This document shows positions 16,184 through 21,542 of a stretch of 21,542 nt of DNA, piece by piece. Numbering within the stretch: the stretch's first letter is position 1; each line of letters begins with the position of its first letter. Both the position numbers and the translations under genes were made by a program. The DNA is from Bacteroidales bacterium (GTDB lineage: Bacteria; Bacteroidota; Bacteroidia; Bacteroidales; Muribaculaceae), in the NCBI GenBank assembly GCA_004553095.1, contig SFMJ01000005.1:1-21542 (forward strand), in the 5' to 3' direction. The notes beneath the pieces were generated by a model. The model had not been told where the DNA came from and ran no database searches. It was given only the letters and a program-made list of their open reading frames with translations.

Positions 16184-17461
16184 TTATCCCTCTTCTTTCA
16201 CCAATTCTATGAGCGCTTCACACAGTCGCTCCACCTGCTCGTCGCTCACCGCCAAGTAGGGGGGCATTATATAGGCATTCCTGCCGAAGGGCCGGATCCA
16301 CACACCCTTCTCCACACATCGCTTCTGGAAACCGGCAAGGTTCACATCGTGGGTCATCTCTATCACGCCGATGCCTCCCAACACTCTGACATTGTCTACA
16401 TTGTCCAACTGAACAGCCGGGGCAAGTCGCTCTTTCATGATGCTTTCGATCTGTCGGATCCTCTCTTGCCAGGGGGATTGCAACAGCAGTCGGGTGGAGG
16501 CCAAGGCGATGGCACATGCCAAGGGATTGCCCATGAATGTCGGCCCGTGCATCATCACGCCACTCTGCGATGCGGAGATCATCTCGGCTGTGCGCCGATT
16601 GGTGGCTACGGCGGAGAAGGTCATATAGCCCCCCGTTATCGCTTTCCCTATCAGCATGATGTCCGGTTCTACTCCGGCATGTTCCCATGCGAAGAGCTTG
16701 CCGGTGCGCCCGAAGCCGGTGGCTATCTCGTCGAAGATCAGCAAGACATCGTTGGCATCACATTCGCGACGCAATTCTCGCAAGTATTGGGGATGGTAGA
16801 ATCTCATACCACCCGCACCCTGCACGATCGGCTCGAGGATCACTGCCGCCAAGTTGTCGGCATGCTCTCTAATGATCTTTCGCATCGGCTCGAAGTCTGT
16901 CGGATCCCACTCGTCGTGGAAACTGCATCTCGGCGAGTCGGCAAAGTATCTTATCGGCAATGCCGGACCGAAAGCACCATGCATACCGGTCACAGGGTCA
17001 CACACCGACATCGCATTCCACGTGTCGCCATGATAGCCGCGACGGATCGTGGCAAAGTTGGTCTTCGCCGGATTGTCATGTGCCTGCACTGCCATCTTCA
17101 TCGCCACTTCCGTAGCCACCGAACCGGAGTCGGCATAAAATATATGATTCATGCTCGGCGGAAGTATCTCTAACAGTAGCTTGCCGAGATCGATAGCCGG
17201 CTGATGGGTCAAACCCCCAAACATCACATGCGACATCTTCTCTATCTGATCGTGTGCCGCCGCATTGAGCACAGGATGGTTGTAGCCATGGATCACACAC
17301 CACCATGACGACATCCCATCGATAAGTTCGCGCCCGTCGGCCAGTGTGATTACTGCGCCATGTGCCTCTTTGACTTTATAGGTCGGCAGGGGGGCGTGGG
17401 TCGATGTGTAGGGATGCCACAAGTGCTCCCTGTCGAATAAGTCGTGTAGTTCGTTTTCCAT
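16184..17461 (-). CDS. bioA: Adenosylmethionine-8-amino-7-oxononanoate aminotransferase
   Basis: This class III PLP aminotransferase converts KAPA to 7,8-diaminopelargonate using S-adenosylmethionine as amino donor. The 425-residue protein has HLWHPYTS (13-20), the substrate-binding MSSWWCVIHGYNHP (50-63), FYADSGSVATEVA (108-120), RRGYHGDTW (140-148), DEIATGFGRTG (244-254) and the PLP lysine Lys273 in GKAITGGY. The SSWW motif separates BioA from ordinary omega-aminotransferases. It is 46 bases downstream of priA on the same strand and one base upstream of bioF. No promoter box was found in the short gap, so it is probably transcribed from priA or from a promoter inside priA. The next steps (bioD, bioB) are encoded elsewhere. 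Confidence 0.95.
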   Translation of the reverse strand: MENELHDLFDREHLWHPYTSTHAPLPTYKVKEAHGAVITLADGRELIDGMSSWWCVIHGYNHPVLNAAAHDQIEKMSHVMFGGLTHQPAIDLGKLLLEILPPSMNHIFYADSGSVATEVAMKMAVQAHDNPAKTNFATIRRGYHGDTWNAMSVCDPVTGMHGAFGPALPIRYFADSPRCSFHDEWDPTDFEPMRKIIREHADNLAAVILEPIVQGAGGMRFYHPQYLRELRRECDANDVLLIFDEIATGFGRTGKLFAWEHAGVEPDIMLIGKAITGGYMTFSAVATNRRTAEMISASQSGVMMHGPTFMGNPLACAIALASTRLLLQSPWQERIRQIESIMKERLAPAVQLDNVDNVRVLGGIGVIEMTHDVNLAGFQKRCVEKGVWIRPFGRNAYIMPPYLAVSDEQVERLCEALIELVKEEG

Positions 17462-17473
17462 CTCTTTTATTTC

Positions 17474-17500
17474 TCCTTATTTTATCTCCTTTGATAAGGA
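17474..17500 (-). promoter_or_regulatory. Inverted repeat between priA and bioA
   Basis: TCCTTAT (17474-17480) and ATAAGGA (17494-17500) are perfect 7-base inverted repeats with a 13-base centre. They lie 12 bases before the bioA start codon on the minus strand. No U-tract follows, so it is not a standard terminator. It could be an operator or leader hairpin for the bio genes, or chance in AT-rich DNA. It does not match the BirA operator half-sites that I know (TTGTAAACC/GGTTTACAA). Confidence 0.35.
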
Positions 17501-17507
17501 TGTTGTT

Positions 17508-19970
17508 TTATACCGGGTCTACGTCATAGTAGATCTGTGTGCTCTTGAATTCGGACCATGCCGCCGCCTGCTCATAGATCTGACGTAAGATTTGTTTTAC
17601 TTTGCTCATCGAGGCTCCTGCCTCGATCTTCAACATAATCGATTGGATATACCATAAGGCTATCCTCCCGACGAAGGGCTTCTCCGGCCCTAAGACTCGA
17701 GTGCCAAACACCTCTCTCAGTTTCTTGGCATAGATTACTGCCGCACGATCCACCATATTCCCATCTTTGTTGCGAAGATAGATGTTGATGATCTTCGTGA
17801 AGGGTGGGTAGGCATATCGTTCCCTCTCGGCGATCTCGCTCTGGTAGTAGCTCGAGTAGTCGTGTGCCTTGACATATTCGAGCACATTCTCTTTGGGATT
17901 GGTGGTCTGTATCAGCACTTTACCCTTCTCTTTGCGTCTGCCGGCCCTCCCTGCCACCTGCTCGAGCATGTTGTATGCACGCTCGTTGCTGCGGAAGTCG
18001 GGGAAGTTCAGAAGGGTGTCGGCATTGATCACTCCGGCCATCCTCACTTCGCCGAAGTCGAGCCCTTTGCTCACCATCTGCGTCCCTACGAGTATGTCGG
18101 TGCGATGGGCGGCAAAGTCTTCGATGATGTCTTGATAGGCATCTTTATTACGCGTGGTGTCGAGATCCATCCGTGAGATCTTCGCCTCGGGAAAGTTTTT
18201 TCCTACCTCTTCGGCGATCCTCTCCGTGCCATATCCATACACTTCAATGCCATTCAGCCCGCATGCCGGACACACCGTAGGGAGTGCCCGCGTGTAGCCG
18301 CAGTAGTGGCATTTAAGCATGTTGTTGTATTTGTGGTAGATCTGAGACACGTCGCAGTTCTCGCATTTCGGCGTCCAACCACATTGCTGACACACCACCA
18401 CTGGCGCAAAACCGCGCCGGTTCTGGAAGAGTATCACCTGCTTGTTGTCGCTCAATGCCCCTCTCATCTCTTGGATCAGCGGCGAGGAGAGGGTGCCTAT
18501 ATTTTGCTTCTTCTTGCGCTGTTCGCGCATGTCGATTATCTCGACTTCCGGCAGAACTGCCCCTTCGTAGCGCTCGCTAAGTGTCACTAACCCATATTTG
18601 CCGGTTGTGGCTTTGTAGTAGGTCTCGATCGAGGGGGTGGCGGAGCCTAACACCACTTTCGCTCCATGCATCGAGGCGAGCACCATCGCTGTGTCGCGCG
18701 CATTGTAGCGCGGAGCCGGATCATATTGCTTGTAACTGCTCTCATGCTCTTCATCCACAATCACCAAGCCCAACCGCCCAAAGGGGAGAAACACCGAGGA
18801 GCGTACCCCGAGCACCACCATCGGTTCGTTGCTCTCCAAGAGCCGCTTCCAGATGTCAACACGCTCGCTGTCGCTGAATTTGGAGTGATAGACCAAGAGC
18901 CTATCGCCGAAGACTTTCCGAAGTCGGTCGGTGAGCTGTGTGGTCAGCGAAATCTCCGGTACAAGGTAGAGCACCTGGTTGCCCGTCTTTAGTACATGAT
19001 CGATAAGGTGGGTGTAGACTTCGGTCTTGCCGCTGCCGGTGACCCCATGCAGCAGTACACTCTGCCTGCTGCGTAGCTGTTCGGTGATCTCTTGGCAGGC
19101 TCGCTGTTGCTGTGGCGAGAGGGTGGCAAGGTCTTGCCTTTTGACGCTGTCGTTGCCATTGAAGCGATTGATCGAGCGCTTCTCTTGACGGAAGATACCC
19201 TTCTCGATCATCGATCGCAAGATGCCGGCCGAAATCCCGCTCAGGTCGAGTAGCTGCTTGCGGGTCACATCCAGCAGTGGCCGATTGCTCTGCATCCATC
19301 CCGACAGGTCGAGCCAGCATATCAAGGCTTTCTCCTGATATTGCGACCGATGTGTCTTGTCGAAGAATTCTTTGAGTCCCTCTTGGTCGCCTCGCTCTAT
19401 GTTTAACTCGATATAGGTCTCACTCTTGGCATGATAGCGCTCTACTATCTTTTCGTCGATATGGATGATGCCCATGTCAAGCATCGAACCCGCTATCTGA
19501 GTGACATTCTTAATCTTCAGCTCTTTCTCAATGTCGCTGATGCGAAGCCGCTTTTTCTCTTCGAGCAGCATCACCACCATGGCTTGTCGCTCGGTGAGTT
19601 TCACCCCCTCCGGCGTGCCGAACTCTTCGTTGAGCGATATCATCGTCTCGCTCTCCGGCTTCAATCCGGTCGGTACTGCCGCTTTATACACCTCCCCAAC
19701 GCTGCATAGATAGTATTCCGAAATCCAATTCCAGAGTTTCAGCTGTGGATATTTCACCAAGGGTTTCGGGTCAAGAACGGATACGATATCTTTTACTTCG
19801 TAGGTGGGAGTCTCGTTGTGGAGGCTGCTTATCAATCCGGTGTAAAACTTCTTTTTCCCGAACTGTACCAGCACGCGAGAACCTACCTGCACGGCACCCT
19901 GAATTTCGGGCGGTATCCGGTAGGTATAGGTGCCATAGAGCGGCAATGGAACAATTATTTCGGCAAACAT
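17508..19970 (-). CDS. priA: Primosomal protein N' (replication restart helicase PriA)
   Basis: This superfamily 2 helicase recognises stalled replication forks and reloads the replisome. The 820-residue protein has the N-terminal DNA-binding domain (MFAEIIVPLPLYGTYTYRIP), Walker A GVTGSGKT (309-316), DEEH (406-409), the aromatic-rich loop YKQYDPAPRYNARD, GSATPS (442-447) and eight zinc-binding cysteines (527, 530, 536, 539, 554, 557, 567, 570). The C-terminal helicase motifs (GTQMVSKGLDF, QVAGRAGR) and an end domain follow. The length is slightly above the E. coli protein (732), typical for Bacteroidota. The start is fixed by the standard N-terminal motif. Its -7 promoter box ends only five bases before the ATG. 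It heads the strand that carries bioA, bioF and bioGC. Confidence 0.97.
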   Translation of the reverse strand: MFAEIIVPLPLYGTYTYRIPPEIQGAVQVGSRVLVQFGKKKFYTGLISSLHNETPTYEVKDIVSVLDPKPLVKYPQLKLWNWISEYYLCSVGEVYKAAVPTGLKPESETMISLNEEFGTPEGVKLTERQAMVVMLLEEKKRLRISDIEKELKIKNVTQIAGSMLDMGIIHIDEKIVERYHAKSETYIELNIERGDQEGLKEFFDKTHRSQYQEKALICWLDLSGWMQSNRPLLDVTRKQLLDLSGISAGILRSMIEKGIFRQEKRSINRFNGNDSVKRQDLATLSPQQQRACQEITEQLRSRQSVLLHGVTGSGKTEVYTHLIDHVLKTGNQVLYLVPEISLTTQLTDRLRKVFGDRLLVYHSKFSDSERVDIWKRLLESNEPMVVLGVRSSVFLPFGRLGLVIVDEEHESSYKQYDPAPRYNARDTAMVLASMHGAKVVLGSATPSIETYYKATTGKYGLVTLSERYEGAVLPEVEIIDMREQRKKKQNIGTLSSPLIQEMRGALSDNKQVILFQNRRGFAPVVVCQQCGWTPKCENCDVSQIYHKYNNMLKCHYCGYTRALPTVCPACGLNGIEVYGYGTERIAEEVGKNFPEAKISRMDLDTTRNKDAYQDIIEDFAAHRTDILVGTQMVSKGLDFGEVRMAGVINADTLLNFPDFRSNERAYNMLEQVAGRAGRRKEKGKVLIQTTNPKENVLEYVKAHDYSSYYQSEIAERERYAYPPFTKIINIYLRNKDGNMVDRAAVIYAKKLREVFGTRVLGPEKPFVGRIALWYIQSIMLKIEAGASMSKVKQILRQIYEQAAAWSEFKSTQIYYDVDPV

Positions 19971-19974
19971 ACGG

Positions 19975-19982
19975 CAAAGTTA
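19975..19982 (-). promoter_or_regulatory. priA: Probable -7 element for priA, with an almost leaderless transcript
   Basis: The minus strand reads TAACTTTG (19982 to 19975), an exact TAnnTTTG. The box ends four bases before the base adjoining the priA ATG at 19970, so transcription would begin at or next to the start codon. No -33 TTTG is seen at the usual distance. Confidence 0.45.
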
Positions 19983-20004
19983 AGGATTTTTGAGATATTT
20001 TTCT

Positions 20005-20012
20005 TAATTTTG
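20005..20012 (+). promoter_or_regulatory. Probable -7 element for the barrel-protein operon
   Basis: TAATTTTG matches TAnnTTTG exactly and lies 24 bases before the ATG at 20037. There is a TTTG at 19989-19992 but at a short spacing (12 bases), so no normal -33 box. Together with the priA box it makes a compact 66-base divergent promoter region. Confidence 0.5.
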
Positions 20013-20036
20013 TCGTGTAATATATCTTTTTTTATT

Positions 20037-20663
20037 ATGAACAAGACGAAAAAGTTTATCATTTTCATCACAATTGCATTAGTCTCTTGTGTGTCGGCTA
20101 AGGCCGGTTTCGGTTTCGGACCCCTCGTTGGTTTGAACCTCAATGAGCTTCATTATTCCGGTACTCTCGCCGATTATCTCGATTCAAGTAATCGTTGCGG
20201 CTTTACCGGTGGTGTTACTGCCGAGTATATGTTGCCCGCTTTCGGCTTGGGTGCTGATATCTCTCTGCTCTATTCTCACATGGAGTCGAAGATTGAAGTT
20301 CCGACTCCTGCCGGTGCCATCGGCGAGGAGAAGGTGGTGCGCAATTTCTTCTTAATCCCTCTTCACTTGAAGTATAAGATCTCTCTTCCGGTGGTAGGCT
20401 CATACCTTGCTCCCTACGTCTATACCGGTCCGAGCGTAGCCTTCAAGTTCGGTAATCAGGATGGCTATAAGAACACCAAGACAACTCAATGGGGTTGGGA
20501 CCTCGGTATCGGTCTTGAGTTCATCAATCATATCCAACTCGGCGCCGGATATACTTTCGGTATCAACAATGTGGCTAAATGGACAGGTGTTGCCGAGGCT
20601 GTTACCGATGATATCAAGGTTAAGAACAATTACTGGACCATCTCTTTGGCTTATCTCTTCTGA
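20037..20663 (+). CDS. Small outer-membrane beta-barrel protein (PorT-like/OMP_b-brl type), first copy
   Basis: This 208-residue protein has a signal peptide (MNKTKKFIIFITIALVSCVSAKA). A short barrel follows, starting GFGFGPLVGLNLNELHY and ending YWTISLAYLF, a C-terminal aromatic strand typical of small outer-membrane barrels. The repeated glycine/aromatic strands (FGLGADISLLYSHM, YLAPYVYTGPSVAFKFG, IQLGAGYTFGINN) fit the PF13568-type family common in Bacteroidota. No specific function can be assigned. The start was placed at 20037 because the upstream in-frame extension to 19818 runs into the priA coding region. LVSC in the signal peptide resembles a lipobox, but cleavage at the SAKA site before a barrel is more plausible. 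It lies 22 bases before the second copy. Confidence 0.82.
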   Translation: MNKTKKFIIFITIALVSCVSAKAGFGFGPLVGLNLNELHYSGTLADYLDSSNRCGFTGGVTAEYMLPAFGLGADISLLYSHMESKIEVPTPAGAIGEEKVVRNFFLIPLHLKYKISLPVVGSYLAPYVYTGPSVAFKFGNQDGYKNTKTTQWGWDLGIGLEFINHIQLGAGYTFGINNVAKWTGVAEAVTDDIKVKNNYWTISLAYLF

Positions 20664-20685
20664 TCATTTCCTTATCTCGTAGATA

Positions 20686-21297
20686 ATGAAGAAATTCGTA
20701 ATCTCTATCATTATGTGTCTGATTGTGGCCTCCGGCGCTTCTGCAAAGTTCCGCTGGGGTCCCACAGTCGGCGCTAATTTCTCAAGTTATAGCTGGAATC
20801 AGGATCTTTTCGCCACTTCTCTCCGCACCGGATTCAATGCCGGAGTGATGTGCGAGGTGATGATCCCTGGCATCGGATTCGGTGTCAATTTCGGCTTGAA
20901 GTATTCCAATCGCGGCGGTATCTGCAATTTCGGCGAACCGCAGGTCTGGAAGGATGATAATGTAGGTAACCAAAATCTTCGCCTTCACACCATTCAACTC
21001 CCGATCAATCTTCGCTTCAAGTATACCCGCCTCAACGGCATCGAAAATATCGTGGCTCCTTTCGCTTTCGCCGGCCCCCAGATCAATTTCAATGTCGCTA
21101 ATTCCGATTGCCCCATCCTCTCGCGTCAGGGTGTCTCCTTGGGCCTCGAGGTCGGTGGAGGCGTCGAACTCTTTAAGCGTTTCCAGATCTCTGCCGGCTA
21201 TGTGTGGGATGTCACTCGCGATCTTAAAACCTATAAGTTAGACGATTTCACCGCCTCTCTTCATGGCGCTATCGTCGATTTTACGGTTCTGTTCTAA
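20686..21297 (+). CDS. Small outer-membrane beta-barrel protein (PorT-like/OMP_b-brl type), second copy
   Basis: This 203-residue protein is built like its upstream neighbour: a signal peptide (MKKFVISIIMCLIVASGASA), the opening motif FRWGPTVGANFSSYSW, the closing strand GAIVDFTVLF, and barrel strands such as GIGFGVNFGLKYSNRGG and FAFAGPQINFNVANSD. Both share the pattern of FGPxVGxNL/NF near the start, an ADIS/NFG strand, and PLHLKYK / PINLRFKY in the middle, so they are probably tandem duplicates that diverged. Function is unknown; members of the family range from PorT-like T9SS components to uncharacterised porin-like proteins. The 15-base gap to the MIP18-like gene suggests one operon. Confidence 0.82.
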   Translation: MKKFVISIIMCLIVASGASAKFRWGPTVGANFSSYSWNQDLFATSLRTGFNAGVMCEVMIPGIGFGVNFGLKYSNRGGICNFGEPQVWKDDNVGNQNLRLHTIQLPINLRFKYTRLNGIENIVAPFAFAGPQINFNVANSDCPILSRQGVSLGLEVGGGVELFKRFQISAGYVWDVTRDLKTYKLDDFTASLHGAIVDFTVLF

Positions 21298-21312
21298 TGC
21301 CTCTTTTTCTCT

Positions 21313-21542
21313 ATGGAAAGTAATGATAATATTCAGCCCTCTGATGAGTTCTCTATCATCCAAAAGGCTATCGAAATGCTCAAAACGGTCTATGACCCCG
21401 AGATCCCTGTAAATATCTATGAACTCGGCTTGGTCTATAAGATCGATTTTACCCCCGATGATGAGACCTTGCATGTCGATATGACCCTCACTGCACCCTC
21501 TTGCCCCGCTGCTGATTTTATTCTCGAAGATGTACGCCAAAA
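21313..21542 (+). CDS. MIP18/SufT-like (DUF59) Fe-S assembly protein, 3' end cut by the window edge
   Basis: An open frame runs from the ATG at 21313 to the right edge, with 76 complete codons visible. It starts MESNDNIQPSDEFSIIQKAI and then has the DUF59 motif VYDPEIPVNIYELGLVYKI and LTAPSCPAADF with the conserved cysteine. These are hallmarks of the MIP18 family, which includes SufT and PaaD and helps in Fe-S cluster delivery. Family members are about 100-110 residues, so roughly a quarter is missing. It follows the second barrel gene by 15 bases, but a functional link with barrels is not evident. Confidence 0.9.
   Translation, partial: MESNDNIQPSDEFSIIQKAIEMLKTVYDPEIPVNIYELGLVYKIDFTPDDETLHVDMTLTAPSCPAADFILEDVRQ

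Noticed and set aside
16064..17173. A 369-codon open frame on the plus strand
   Set aside because: It is antisense to bioA and the bioF start. Its His-rich, low-complexity product is typical of a shadow frame opposite an aminotransferase gene.
19818..20036. N-terminal extension of the first small barrel protein to an earlier ATG
   Set aside because: The extension overlaps the priA coding region, lies upstream of the -7 box, and would bury the signal peptide that starts at 20037.
20037..20106. Lipobox-like LVSC in the signal peptide of the first barrel protein
   Set aside because: A full barrel with a C-terminal aromatic strand follows, and a good signal peptidase I site (SAKA) is just downstream, so lipidation is less likely. 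It is not excluded.

Overview
The window looks like chromosomal core-genome DNA from a member of the Bacteroidales (phylum Bacteroidota). The signs are a C-terminal type IX secretion (T9SS) sorting domain, an Omp28-type lipoprotein, a class III fructose-1,6-bisphosphatase, a BioG-BioC fusion, a DAHP synthase with a C-terminal chorismate mutase, Bacteroides-type -7 promoter elements (TAnnTTTG), and no Shine-Dalgarno sites that I noticed. The genus cannot be named from this evidence. I saw no tRNA, rRNA, CRISPR array, insertion sequence or phage gene.

Layout. 1-5121 (minus strand): a class II (adenosylcobalamin-dependent) ribonucleotide reductase, then a 4-alpha-glucanotransferase cut by the left edge. 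5122-5470: a gene-poor stretch with a hairpin and a terminator. 5471-9302 (minus): a four-gene envelope operon encoding a TlpA-like thioredoxin, a predicted outer-membrane barrel (DUF6029-like), an Omp28-like lipoprotein with a CxxC, and a small cysteine-containing T9SS cargo. It has a good promoter and a good terminator. 9504-11501 (minus): class III FBPase. Divergent from it, 11615-13610 (plus): bifunctional DAHP synthase/chorismate mutase followed by two tandem FdtA/QdtA-like cupins. 13625-19970 (minus): priA, bioA, bioF and a bioG-bioC fusion, tightly packed. 20037 to the right edge (plus): two small outer-membrane barrels and the start of a MIP18/SufT-like Fe-S assembly protein.

How the genes fit together. 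bioGC, bioF and bioA cover pimeloyl-ACP methyl ester chemistry and two of the four ring-assembly steps of biotin synthesis; bioD and bioB are not in the window. The TlpA/barrel/Omp28/T9SS operon looks like an envelope thiol-redox unit and is the best candidate for an undescribed system. The second candidate is the pair of sugar-ketoisomerase-like cupins attached to an aromatic amino acid gene, one copy having lost a conserved histidine. A short motif, GAACRCGCTCT, recurs in intergenic DNA.
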